From a candidate division KSB1 bacterium (GTDB taxonomy: Bacteria > Electryoneota > RPQS01), in assembly GCA_016214895.1 (NCBI GenBank), contig JACRMR010000012.1, forward strand, positions 1 to 64,000: a stretch of 64,000 nucleotides of DNA. The letters are read 5' to 3'. The stretch's first letter is position 1. The number at the start of each line of letters is the position of its first letter. This document shows, one piece after another, positions 16,133 to 28,900 of the stretch. The position numbers were made by a program, and so were the translations under genes. The notes under the pieces were generated by a model. It saw nothing but the letters and a program-made list of their open reading frames with translations. It was not told the DNA's origin and made no database searches.

Positions 16133-18907
16133 ATGACTATGACCCGCATGCGATCTCACTTTGCCGTGCTTCTGATTGTCTTGCTCGCCGTCTGCCAGCC
16201 GGCGCGGGCGGGATTGCGCGATATCTATCCCCGTCCGCAGCAGATGGGATTGATCTCCGAGTCCCCCGTGTTCATCCCGGGCAGCTTTTATCTGGTGCTC
16301 CCAACCAATCCGACTGCGGAGGAGAATTGGATCAAAGATGCTCTGGTCACGGCCATCGAGCAAAAGACATTTCGTCGTCCGACGGTGATTTACGCGCACG
16401 AGGCCGATGGGCAATACCCCGCGATCTGGCTGGGCACGGCCGCGAGGTTTCCGGCCCTGGCAGCGGCGCTGGATTCCACCGAAATCGATGGACTCGGACA
16501 ATTCACGCATGCCGAGGAATATCAGATTTACGTGAGCGACAACCGGATTCTGGTCGGCGGCGGCGATATGCCCGGCGTCCGCTGGGGGACGATGTCGCTT
16601 CCGTATCTGTTCGCCGAGTCCAACGGCAATCTCTATGTGGATCGCGCCTATATTCGCGACTGGCCGTTCTGGAACAAGCGAATTGCCACGCTGAACAGCA
16701 GTATTCGGGACGCCACACAGCGCGACTACTGCAACACGATCGTGGATAATGCACGACTGGCTCGATTCAACGAGATCGAATGGAACAGCTCCGATGCCGG
16801 CAACGATCTGTTCGGAAGGCCGCAGGTGCTCATCGACGGGCTGGCGCTGCGAAACAAGATTACGCAGTTCGGCATGAAGCTGACCATGTCGTGCGACCGC
16901 GTAGGCATTGAAGTCTATGATCCGTCGTGGCAGGAGGGCGTCCCGTGCAGCGGCACCAAAATGCTCGTGGGAGCGACCGCCTTCACGCCGATCACGAATG
17001 GGTTCAATCTGGCGTTGGGCAACGGGAATTTCGAGAGCTGGACCGCCAACCGGCCGAACAGCTATACGGCGAACCCGGAAGCGTCGCTGACCTACGTATC
17101 GCGAGATCAGGTTGTCAAGCACGGCGGGACGTCGGCCGTCAAGTGGACCGGCTTCACGCCGACGCTGCCGGGCAGTCTCGAGCTGCAGCAGAACATGTAT
17201 GTCGGCAGTCATCGCTGGATGAAAGCGAAGATCTGGTACCGGACGGACCACTTCACCGGGCGGATTCGGTTCAAGATATTCGGACCGCCGCCGGTGGTCA
17301 GCGGCTGCGATTTCCGCGAAATCGTCTGTTACGATGATACGCGCGGCTGGACCCTCTGGGAGATCAAGTTCGCGACGTTCAACGTGGACACCGCGCTGAT
17401 CCTGGCCGGGCCGGATGTGGCGACGGGCGGAACCATGTGGCTCGACGATATCACCTTTGAGACGACCGATCCGGTGGCGGTCGTGCGGCGGTCCGAGACG
17501 CCGCTGCAAGTATTCAAACTGCCCAGCAATCAGCTGATGATCGAGGGGTATGACTATCAAGTCATCGAGACCAACAGCGTGTCATGGGCCAATTTCTGCC
17601 AACTGCCGCGCTTCGAGCGACTCGCCGGCGGCCGACTGAACAGCGGCGACTCCGTGACCGTGAACTACTACAGTGCGGTGCCCTACGAGAGCGCCAAGCA
17701 GACCGTGTGCTGCACGAATTTGCCGTCGCTGCAAAATTACCAGCGGAGAGTCCGCAATCTCGATTCGCTGTTCCGGCCGGACGGATTCAAGATCCACATC
17801 AATGAGATGTCCTTCGCGGGTTACGACCCGAGCTGTCTGGCGAGCGGTCTGACACCCGCCCAACTGGTCGGAAGCTACTGCGCACAGATGTACCAGATCA
17901 TCCAGGCCCAGCGGCCGGGGGCGCCGGTTAGAATCTACGGCGATCCGTTCGACATCTGGGGGCGTGATCCGCGAGCGATGCCCGTGCAATCCATCCCCTG
18001 GAACGTGGGCGGATTGCAGATGCTGCCGGCCCCGATTGAGATGATGAACCAGGCGCAGTACACCACGAATGTGGACTCCGCCTTCGCATACTTCGCGGCG
18101 AACGGACATCCGTCGGTGATTGCGATGGACGGCGGTCAGATGGATATGGGTTCTGTGGGCTTCGCGCTCAACCGGCAATCGGTGATCAAGGCGACGCAGT
18201 ATCCGAGTTGCCGCGGGCTGCAATTCTACGATTGGGTGCTCGCGCTTAATGAGCAGCTCGGGGTACATGGTGGCATGGCGTGGAATATGGGGCCTTACTT
18301 CGTGCATTCACCGCTCACGCTGCAGCCGGGGCAGGGTTCCGCCACGATTCTCGCTGATATCTGGTCGGACACCTTGCGGCAGGCGGATACGATACCGGCG
18401 ATTCCGCAACGACTCGTGCGGTATCGGCTGCTTCCCTCCGGGACGTGGCAACAGACCACGTTGGCTGCGGTGGGAACCGATGCGTTCAGCGCGACGGTCA
18501 ACCTGGCCGGTTCGACGGGCATTGAGTACTACCTTGAAGCGACCGACCATCGCGGCCTGACCAAGACTTGTCCAGCTGAAGCGCCGGCACGCACGTTTCA
18601 CGCGCTGCTCCCGATCAGCTCCGGTCCGGCGATTGTGCCCGACCGCGAGGAAGTCGAGTATCGAATCGCTGCCCTCGGCGGGTATCCGTTGATCGAGTGG
18701 GAGGCCGCGCACGATGTGAAACTGTACGAAGTACGCCTTGCCAGCAGCGACGCGCAGAAGCCGACAGCCATGGAATTGGTCTCGCGTCAGTCGCCGCAGA
18801 GTCCGCGATTCGTCTTCGCCGACGCCCGATTCGCGGGGCTGTCGTTAGAGAATGTGCATGTCTATGCCATTCGCGATGCGGGCGGAAAACAGAGGGAAGT
18901 CCGGTAG
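16133..18907 (+). CDS. Secreted glycosidase-like protein with inserted carbohydrate-binding module
   Basis: 924 residues from ATG 16133. ATG 16139 is equally possible. The start was chosen because the signal peptide (MRSHFAVLLIVLLAVCQPARAG) follows directly. The region at about 25-160 resembles the GH20b domain that precedes beta-hexosaminidase barrels (IYPRPQQM, YQIYVSDNRILVGGGDMPGVRWG). A barrel-like region follows, but a CBM4/9-like module (about 300-445, ending WLDDITFE) appears to be inserted in it. The barrel resumes with FKIHINEMSFAGYD, whose acidic residues could be catalytic. The C-terminal part is Ig/FN3-like. The canonical GH20 Asp-Glu pair is not obvious, so the reaction is uncertain. 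No T9SS tail is seen. Confidence 0.55.
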   Translation: MTMTRMRSHFAVLLIVLLAVCQPARAGLRDIYPRPQQMGLISESPVFIPGSFYLVLPTNPTAEENWIKDALVTAIEQKTFRRPTVIYAHEADGQYPAIWLGTAARFPALAAALDSTEIDGLGQFTHAEEYQIYVSDNRILVGGGDMPGVRWGTMSLPYLFAESNGNLYVDRAYIRDWPFWNKRIATLNSSIRDATQRDYCNTIVDNARLARFNEIEWNSSDAGNDLFGRPQVLIDGLALRNKITQFGMKLTMSCDRVGIEVYDPSWQEGVPCSGTKMLVGATAFTPITNGFNLALGNGNFESWTANRPNSYTANPEASLTYVSRDQVVKHGGTSAVKWTGFTPTLPGSLELQQNMYVGSHRWMKAKIWYRTDHFTGRIRFKIFGPPPVVSGCDFREIVCYDDTRGWTLWEIKFATFNVDTALILAGPDVATGGTMWLDDITFETTDPVAVVRRSETPLQVFKLPSNQLMIEGYDYQVIETNSVSWANFCQLPRFERLAGGRLNSGDSVTVNYYSAVPYESAKQTVCCTNLPSLQNYQRRVRNLDSLFRPDGFKIHINEMSFAGYDPSCLASGLTPAQLVGSYCAQMYQIIQAQRPGAPVRIYGDPFDIWGRDPRAMPVQSIPWNVGGLQMLPAPIEMMNQAQYTTNVDSAFAYFAANGHPSVIAMDGGQMDMGSVGFALNRQSVIKATQYPSCRGLQFYDWVLALNEQLGVHGGMAWNMGPYFVHSPLTLQPGQGSATILADIWSDTLRQADTIPAIPQRLVRYRLLPSGTWQQTTLAAVGTDAFSATVNLAGSTGIEYYLEATDHRGLTKTCPAEAPARTFHALLPISSGPAIVPDREEVEYRIAALGGYPLIEWEAAHDVKLYEVRLASSDAQKPTAMELVSRQSPQSPRFVFADARFAGLSLENVHVYAIRDAGGKQREVR

Positions 18908-18933
18908 CGCGAAGCGTCGGCCCGTACCCATAC

Positions 18934-18968
18934 GACAAAGACCTGTGAACCAGTCACAGGTCTTTGTC
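18934..18968. terminator. Long perfect hairpin terminator
   Basis: A 15-bp perfect stem (18934-18948 with 18954-18968) around a five-base loop. It lies between the end of the glycosidase-like gene on plus and the 3' end of the initiator tRNA on minus, so it probably terminates both. Confidence 0.8.
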
Positions 18969-18972
18969 ATTG

Positions 18973-19046
<74 letters not shown>

Positions 19047-19058
19047 ATGAAGATATGT

Positions 19059-19087
19059 AATATAAGGTATTTCTTGGACTTTGTCAA
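19059..19087 (-). promoter_or_regulatory. Sigma70-type promoter of tRNA-fMet
   Basis: On the minus strand TTGACA (19087-19082), a 17-base spacer and TATATT (19064-19059), close to consensus and 12 bases ahead of the tRNA. The -35 element overlaps the stop codon region of the upstream corC-like gene. Confidence 0.8.
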
Positions 19088-20337
19088 GCATGGGGTTCCG
19101 GAGTGCCGGGCAGATGGCCGCGAAGTTTCATCAGACAGCCTTCCACTCGACGCGGACTCCGACGAATCACGCGGAAGCTAACTCCTTGCATTACAATATC
19201 TTCCCCTGCTTCCGGGATTCGTCCTAAGTACTCGGAAAGCAGGCCAGATAGTGTATTTGCTTCCATTTCAGGAGGTTGCCAGCCCGTCTCGGCTTCGATA
19301 TCCTCCAGGAATGCCCCTCCGGAAACCAGGAACTTGCCCGGAGCGGTCCTGCGGACGATTGGTTCATCGGGATCCCACCGCTCCGCAACCGGGCCCACCA
19401 ACTCCTCAAAAATGTCCTTGATCGTCACGAGTCCGTCCGTGCCGCCGTATTCGTCGATGACGACCGCGATGTGGCGGCGCCCGGTGCGGAACTCCTGCAG
19501 CAGCTCCGTAATGTGTTTCGATTCAGGTACCGCGGGAATCGGGCGGACGACGGCGCGCAGGTCCGCCACGTCAGTCAAGAAGTCGCGGGCGCGAACGTAG
19601 CCGAGAATGTGATCCAGATCGCCTTGATAGATCGGCAATACGTTGTGGCGATGCCGTTCGAAAAGGGCGCGGACATGGTGCACCGTTGACGAGATATCCA
19701 CGGCGACCAGTTCCGTTCGCGGGGTCATGATGTCACGCACCTTCAGCTCGCGCGCGTCAAGATAGCGGCTGAGCAGTTCACCCTCCTCGGGCGTCGCCGC
19801 GCCCGCGGCCTCGGCACCGGTCAAGACCTGCTCGAATTCCGCTTGATAGGCAAGTAATCGTTGCTCCGTCGTGAGCGCAACACCGGAATTGGCGCTGGGA
19901 ATCAGACGGGTCAGCGGCGCGAGGAGCCAGCGCATAGGCGAGAACGCCACATAGCCGATCATCAGCGGCCAGGAGAATGGCCGGACGATCCGATTGGCCG
20001 AGGCATAGGCGATCTGCTTGGGCAGAATCTCCGAAAAGATCAGAACGATGATCGACGAGCACGCGGAGACCAGTGTTGTACTCAGGTCACTCAGGCCCCA
20101 TTGCTCGCACATTGCGACGAGTACAAACGTGAAGCCGACGTTAGAGAGGTTGTTGCCGATCAGCGTCGTGGAGAGAAAGCGATCCGGATGCGCGGCCAGA
20201 AAGCGGAGCACCGGAATGCCCAGTCTGCCGCCGCGCTCCCAGCTGTCAATCAGAATTCGATCGAAGGCGGTAAATGCCGTTTCAATCGCCGAGAACAGGA
20301 TGCCAACGACGAAGAAGATCATCATCCACGTCAGCAT
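19084..20337 (-). CDS. CorC/HlyC-family (DUF21-CBS) membrane protein
   Basis: 417 residues with the standard order of the family. A DUF21/CNNM membrane domain with about four helices (1-180, GNNLSNVGFTFVL, FSEILPKQIA) is followed by a CBS pair (about 205-325, VRDIMTPRTELVAVD; HIAVVIDEYGGTDGLVTIKDIFEELVG). A CorC_HlyC domain comes last (about 345-405, LVSGGAFLEDIEAETG). Relatives are linked to Mg2+/Co2+ efflux or membrane-ion homeostasis; the old haemolysin name is misleading. It overlaps the 3' end of the yigZ-like gene by seven bases, so the two are translationally coupled. It is the last gene of the run starting at ppdK. Confidence 0.9.
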   Translation of the reverse strand: MLTWMMIFFVVGILFSAIETAFTAFDRILIDSWERGGRLGIPVLRFLAAHPDRFLSTTLIGNNLSNVGFTFVLVAMCEQWGLSDLSTTLVSACSSIIVLIFSEILPKQIAYASANRIVRPFSWPLMIGYVAFSPMRWLLAPLTRLIPSANSGVALTTEQRLLAYQAEFEQVLTGAEAAGAATPEEGELLSRYLDARELKVRDIMTPRTELVAVDISSTVHHVRALFERHRHNVLPIYQGDLDHILGYVRARDFLTDVADLRAVVRPIPAVPESKHITELLQEFRTGRRHIAVVIDEYGGTDGLVTIKDIFEELVGPVAERWDPDEPIVRRTAPGKFLVSGGAFLEDIEAETGWQPPEMEANTLSGLLSEYLGRIPEAGEDIVMQGVSFRVIRRSPRRVEGCLMKLRGHLPGTPEPHA

Positions 20338-20963
20338 ACGATGCTCCCGCCGCGCGCGACCGTGATGCGGGCGGCGCTTTCATCCACCAGCGCCTGCATC
20401 AACGGCCCCGTCACTCCCGGTTCCACCGTCAGCTCAAAGCGGGGGTTCGACGTTCCCTCCTGCAGGACCGGACTCGCATTGTATTTGCGCGCCAGCCGAT
20501 ACACAATGCTCATGTCGTTATAGCCGCAAGCCACGTCCAATTGATCGTACCGCTTCAGCACTCTGACGATTGCCGCGGCCAGCGCCGCAGCCGCGCAGTC
20601 CGAGTACGCCCGCGCCAGACCACCGCTGCCGAGTTTCGTGCCACCGAAATAGCGGGTTACGAGCACCAGCGTATTCGTCAATTCGCGTGAACGGATTTCA
20701 CGCAGGATGGGCTGACCGGCCGTGCCGTGCGGCTCACCTGCATCGCTGCAACGCTCTTCCGGCTCGGCCAGATAGCCGATTCGTGAGGCATGACACCAAT
20801 GGGTGGCATCGTGGAAACGCCGTGCTTCGAGACGAAGTTCCGCGTCGATCTGCTCCACGTCTTCCACGGCAGTGGCACGACCGAAAAAGCGCGAGCCCAG
20901 CACACGCGTCTCCGCGTGGCCAGGCTCCGCAATCGTCAAGTATGTGCTTGTCCCCTCGGACAA
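20331..20963 (-). CDS. yigZ: YigZ/IMPACT-family protein
   Basis: 210 residues. The N-terminal UPF0029 (Impact) domain shows the family hallmarks in order: ATHWCHASRIG, DAGEPHGTAGQPIL, TNTLVLVTRYFGGTKLGSGGLARAYSDCA. A DUF1949-like ferredoxin-fold domain follows from about 140. In eukaryotes IMPACT regulates Gcn2. In bacteria the family is widespread and its role is not settled. It starts 12 bases after ppdK ends and overlaps the start of the CorC-like gene. Confidence 0.9.
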   Translation of the reverse strand: MSEGTSTYLTIAEPGHAETRVLGSRFFGRATAVEDVEQIDAELRLEARRFHDATHWCHASRIGYLAEPEERCSDAGEPHGTAGQPILREIRSRELTNTLVLVTRYFGGTKLGSGGLARAYSDCAAAALAAAIVRVLKRYDQLDVACGYNDMSIVYRLARKYNASPVLQEGTSNPRFELTVEPGVTGPLMQALVDESAARITVARGGSIVC

Positions 20964-20975
20964 GTGGGCGCTCCG

Positions 20976-23750
<2,775 letters not shown>

Positions 23751-23793
23751 GAGAGGTGGGATTTCTCCGAAGGGAATGTGGAAGAATTGCGCC

Positions 23794-25773
23794 TTATTTC
23801 AGCAGTACGGCTTTGGCCGTAAGCGACTGAGCAGGTGTCGATAGTTGGAAGATGTAGAGACCGGAAGCATGGCCGGCACCGCTCCAGGTCATGTGCTGCG
23901 GGCCCGCGCTCAGTGTGCCTGCGTCATGCGGCTCGACCAGCGCGCCCTGGATGTTATAGACGTGCAGGTCCACGCGCGTCGGAGTCGGCAGTACGAAGCG
24001 GAGCGTTGCAGCGGCGTTGAAGGGGTTGGGGGTGACGGACGTGATGGCGAACTGCAGAGGTAGTAGCGCGGGCTGCTCCTCGGCATCGTCGCCCTCGATG
24101 ATGACCTGCGCAGTCTTCAGAATCTTGTGATTCGGGTCCACTGCAGCATCCCATGGAAAGAAATCGGGCAAGGGCTCTCCAATCTCGATGAATTGGTCCG
24201 CCACAGGCTCCGTCCAGTAAACTCTCGTTACTGAATCGGTGCGGTCGCCGTCATACCACCGAATTTCCAGCGGCATACGAAAGTACGTCGGCGAGGTCTG
24301 GATTTGCTCCAGTTCAAAACCCGTGTCGAATAGACCGTACGTGAGGCGGTACCGCGGATATCTTGTCCCGTACACCCACTCGTCGAAGAACCAGTCGAGG
24401 CTTTCGCCGTAGTGTTGTTCGAGCTTGGCCTGCCAGTCGGCGGTCACGGCGTTGCCATAGGCATGCTCCTGACCGAACTCGCGCAGCGCGCCAAAGAAGG
24501 CCGAGTCGCCGAGCAGCTCGCGCAGCATGTGCATCACCGCCGCGCCCTTCTGATACACCGTCGCGCCCCAGTAATAGTCCGGATCGTAAATCGAATAGCT
24601 GTCCGTCGCCGAACGCGCATCGGGATAGATGCCGCCGACGATATAGTCCTGATAGGCGGTGTGACCACCCATAATCTCCATGCCGAGCGCTTCGCAATAC
24701 GTCGCGAAGCCCTCATTCAGCCAGAGGTCACGCCAGTCCCCAAGCGTCACCCAGTCCCCCCACCACATATGGGACATCTCATGAAATAGCAGCCAGTCGT
24801 AGGCATGATTGGCGACCACGGCTTGATCGAGATGCGAGACGCACGTCGCATGCTCCATGTCGCCGATGCGCGTCATGTTGTAGCCGAAGCGCGCAAACGG
24901 ATAGGGGCCGAACAACGCACTGTATCCGTCTAACACGGCGGGCACGTTCGAAAAGTGCGTTTGAGCCTGCGTCACACGCGACGGATAAACGTAGTTCAAG
25001 ATCTGCGGATCCGACTGGCGCTGTACCATCAACTCATAGTCCGAAATCGCGACGAAGATCAAGTAGGTCGAGATCGGCTCGGGCTGAACGTAGTGCCAGC
25101 GCAGCAAATTGTCCGGCATCCGCAGCGTGTCAACGAGGCTGCCGTTCGTGGTCGCGACCGTCCCGAAATCCGGAGTCAGAAAGCACTCCCACGAGAGCTT
25201 GTCCGCCGGATCGGCATAAGAGGGCAGCCAATTGTAATTGGACGGAGGTGGGTCCAGGCTCAGTCCGTCACCCATCGAGAATCCGATCTCCGGACGCCAG
25301 CCCGATTCCGGTGCAAAGCGAAATCCGCCCCAGGTGTCAATCTGCGGAGGAGTGCCGTGATAGGCGATCGCAATGCCGATCGTGTCTCCCGCGGCCAAGG
25401 GCGGCGTCAAATCAATCTGAAGACTATCGGTGCCCTGCTGAGCATAACTCGCGACGTGCTGAAGTCCGACCACGGTGACGGAGTCAATGTCATACGTGGA
25501 CGACAGGCGCAGATTCACGCGCGGCAAGTCGGCCGCACCGGTCAAACGAATTGTGGCCACACCGGAAACCGAATGCGCAACCACGCTGAACCGGAGGTCC
25601 GCGGTCAAGCTCAGCGCATCGTAATTATGCAGCGAATCGTCGTCCAGAGTGCGTGGCCGGCAACGTGTCGGTGACACCGGCGAGGCCCCAGGGATACCCC
25701 AGAGCAGCTCCGCGCGTGGCGCCGCAAAACCGGTCGAACCAAGTAATATTAGTAAAATTATGATGTTGGCCAT
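23794..25773 (-). CDS. Secreted M1-family aminopeptidase with T9SS sorting domain
   Basis: 659 residues from ATG 25773, chosen because it directly opens a signal peptide ([17 protein letters not shown]); the frame extends 13 codons further. An N-terminal M1 beta-domain precedes the gluzincin centre HEMSH (331-335), followed after 18 residues by the third zinc ligand Glu354 in [11 protein letters not shown]. The substrate-binding GAMEN motif of this family reads GDMEH (304-308). The last 80 residues are a type-A T9SS sorting domain starting [11 protein letters not shown] and ending in a Lys after KAVLL. The protein is thus expected to be carried across the outer membrane and anchored or released at the surface. 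It has its own promoter and lies downstream of a C25 protease gene. Confidence 0.9.
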   Translation of the reverse strand: MANIIILLILLGSTGFAAPRAELLWGIPGASPVSPTRCRPRTLDDDSLHNYDALSLTADLRFSVVAHSVSGVATIRLTGAADLPRVNLRLSSTYDIDSVTVVGLQHVASYAQQGTDSLQIDLTPPLAAGDTIGIAIAYHGTPPQIDTWGGFRFAPESGWRPEIGFSMGDGLSLDPPPSNYNWLPSYADPADKLSWECFLTPDFGTVATTNGSLVDTLRMPDNLLRWHYVQPEPISTYLIFVAISDYELMVQRQSDPQILNYVYPSRVTQAQTHFSNVPAVLDGYSALFGPYPFARFGYNMTRIGDMEHATCVSHLDQAVVANHAYDWLLFHEMSHMWWGDWVTLGDWRDLWLNEGFATYCEALGMEIMGGHTAYQDYIVGGIYPDARSATDSYSIYDPDYYWGATVYQKGAAVMHMLRELLGDSAFFGALREFGQEHAYGNAVTADWQAKLEQHYGESLDWFFDEWVYGTRYPRYRLTYGLFDTGFELEQIQTSPTYFRMPLEIRWYDGDRTDSVTRVYWTEPVADQFIEIGEPLPDFFPWDAAVDPNHKILKTAQVIIEGDDAEEQPALLPLQFAITSVTPNPFNAAATLRFVLPTPTRVDLHVYNIQGALVEPHDAGTLSAGPQHMTWSGAGHASGLYIFQLSTPAQSLTAKAVLLK

Positions 25774-25812
25774 GGCGCGTTGCGCGATGTGCAACCGACA
25801 GCTTAACACCAT

Positions 25813-25841
25813 ATGATAGTGAGGTCTGCGGAGAAAGTCAA
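25813..25841 (-). promoter_or_regulatory. Promoter of the M1 aminopeptidase gene
   Basis: Minus strand TTGACT (25841-25836), a 17-base spacer and TATCAT (25818-25813), about 40 bases ahead of the chosen ATG. Confidence 0.6.
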
Positions 25842-25912
25842 GCGAATTATTTCACATGAAAACAGATGATTAGCGAGGAATAGACACTCGATGCGCGGCG
25901 GTTTCACACGAG

Positions 25913-25939
25913 AGCGGGCGAGCCGGAGGCTCGCCCGCT
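25913..25939. terminator. Terminator hairpin after the C25 protease gene
   Basis: AGCGGGCGAGCC (25913-25924) pairs perfectly with GGCTCGCCCGCT (25928-25939) around a three-base loop, 30 bases past the C25 stop. Confidence 0.75.
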
Positions 25940-25968
25940 GACACACCCATCGTGTCCGCTGGCCGAAG

Positions 25969-28900
25969 TCACTCGCTTCGGCGATTACGTTTCTCAGTCC
26001 AGATCAAATCCGGAACTCGCAGGGATGCTTCACGCAGCGCCTGTTCGTCGAGGCCGCTCGTGGACGGTCGCCCCGGTTTCGTGACGGCGTCAACTTGATA
26101 AAAGCGCGCCTCGTATTTTGACGTCTCTTCATCTATATAGCTCGTGTCCTTGACCATCGCCACCGGAAGGTAGGTCGTCAGATCGCCGGCACGATTCGCG
26201 GCGCGAATAATGTAATACAGTGCTCCCGAGGTCTGTTCCCAAAAGAGCCCCATCCGCTTGCCCGTCGGCTGAATCACGAGGTGCTTAACCGGCTGTGTGC
26301 GCGGCGCGGTCTCGCCACTCACGCGAATATTGCCGATCCGCCAATACCAGTTGCCCTGATATTCAAACCGGAGTACCACGGAGTCGGAACCGCAAAGCCA
26401 GCGCTGGTCTCCAACCCAAATCATGCCTTCGCGCGAACTTGACCAGGGAGACGCCGCCGTACTCCAGACGACAACGGAAAACGTCCGCCCGCCATCAACA
26501 CTCCCGAGGATGCGCGCCGAATCACCCGCCTGCGCGCGCAGATAGCTCGGCACCATGATCTCCGCATTGCGCAGTTTGCGCGCGCTGAACAGCCAAGTAT
26601 CGAAGGAAGTTGTCCGCCCCTGAGCATTCAGTTCGAGACTCCGACTGCCGAGTTCATCGGCGATGAGACACCAGCCGCCGCCCTCCGCCACCGACATCCG
26701 GGAGGCAAGATCCGGACGCGCGATGCGATCGAACTCGATGTTGAGCGCAATGCCGTCGTCCGCGGAGATGACCACCTGATATTCCGGAGTCTGGCCGCGA
26801 TTCTCGTAGATTGAACTATCCTCGGCCACGATCTTGTACGTCAAGACGTCGCCCGGGTTCCGTGCGACCAGCAGTGCGCGATGGCGCCCGCCGACGCGGG
26901 GCATGCTCACCGACTGCCAGGCCTCGGCATTCCAATGGAATTGAAGCTGCGCCAGCGCGACGCCGCTGACATCCTGAATGTCAGCCGAGAGGCGCAGTGT
27001 CGAGAACTCCGGTTGCGGCGAACGCGGGGGGATATGCGAAATCTCCGGCGCGTAAACGTCGGCGCGACTCTGAATCCGGAACCAGCGCAGGAAGTCGTTC
27101 AAGAGTCGAACGCGGGTAGTCGGGTATTCCGCGTCCACCAGCCCGCCAAGCTCAATCGACGAACCGATCGTCCGATAGCGCGGATCGGCAAACGAGATGG
27201 CGACCGGATATTCATGTCCGGCCCGGGCGTTGCGCAACAACACTTGCGCGCCGACGCCCGCTGAAAGTTGGTCAATAAAGTTGTTCTCGCCGCCGTAGGC
27301 AAAATCGTAAACATCGTAAACCGTTCCGTATTCGCCGCTAATCGGTCCCGCGTCGGACGTGCCATCCTGCCCGCCATCAATATGAAATCGAGCATGCAGC
27401 GGCGTTTGCTGATCAAAGGCCCAGACGTCTCCGCCTTCCCAGTAGCAGCAGCCGCCGTGGTCAAGGTAGTCCGTGAGTCTGGTTGCCGACGCCCAGGGTA
27501 TCGGCGCCTGATTCGGAAATATACCGCTGAAGATCCAGATCGAAGTGTACAGCGCCAGATCAGACGGCAACTGCGCGCCCTGCTCGTGCTCCACTCCGAG
27601 CGAACTCAAGGCGTCCGACACGGCCTCCACGTTCTCCGGACTACGATCCAGCACGTAGAGGAACACCGGAATCCGGCCGATGGTCACGGCGGTCGCGCCC
27701 TGCGTGAGCGGATGGTTCTCCGCCTGCACCGCATACGTGAGATTCACCGCGATTCCACGCGGCAGACCGGCATTCGTGCGCATGGTGAACGTCAAGACCA
27801 CCGTGTCCCCCGACTGACATCCGGCGGCTGAAGCCGACGTATTCAACAGATCGATTCCGGGGGACGACGTCTGCAACTGCGCGACGATTTGACGCGCGGC
27901 GTCACCGCCGCGATTTTGCCACTTAAGTCCGAGGGACAGCCGCTCCCCCGCCTCAGGGTTCGCATCGCCGTCGCCGGAATCCTCGCGAATCTCGGTCGAT
28001 AGGAAGTACAAGTCCGCCGCGCGAATCCACAGCGATTGAGTCGCGATCAACACTGAATCCTGCGGATGGTGAAGTGTCAGATCGATCAGTGCGCTCGCTC
28101 CGTCGCGCGCCGTGTCCGCGATGGCAAAGGCGTAGCCGGTCTCAAGCTCGAGAGTGTCATGCGGCGCGATCGCCGGGACGTCGACGTCAGCGGGAGTAAT
28201 CCAAAGCCGGGGCGCACGCGAATGCAGGTCAAGCGAAGCCGCCGGCGAGGACTGTGATCCGATGTTCGTCAGCGCCACGCGCAAGGTCCCCTGTTCGCCC
28301 CGGTCAGGGACGCCGTCCGCGTCGCCTGTGCTGTCGGCCACGGTGAGCGGCAGCGCCGTTAGATAGGCACCGCTGGCCGGAATCGCCTGAATCACGCCGC
28401 GCGCCGGCCGCGAGTTGCGCGCCGTCGCCGTCCAACGCAGCGTCCGCGGGCCATGCAAATTCAACTCGAACGTCGCCTGTCCAGCGTGACCCGTCCGCCG
28501 CACCGCATAGTATCCGGGAGGCTCGGATGTGACGCAGATCTCCGCATCCAGCGCCGGAACTCCGTCGCGTGCGGCTGTCAGTGTCAACTGCGGCGTGCTG
28601 AACGGTATCGTAGCCGGAGCGCTGAGCTCCAGGACCGCGGGTGCTTCGCTGTAGAAGCGCATCGACGGATCGCCCAGCAGGCAGAATTGCTGAATTGTCT
28701 CTTCGGTCAGGCCGCCCGGCGCCTGCGGAAAACTGGCCGCGGTCATCAAGCGTCCGTAATCCGCGGCGTAGCCGAGCCGATCGAGATGCTCCGCGAAGAT
28801 CGCGCGCAGCATGCCGATCCCCAGTGTGTCGGAGTAGAAAAACGCCGTGCTCTCCGTCGCGCCGAAATAGCTGATCGGAGCAAACTCCTGCGGCTGGTTC

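Noticed and set aside
16055-17560. 501-codon open frame on the minus strand
   Set aside because: It is antisense to the glycosidase-like gene, which has a signal peptide and recognisable domains.
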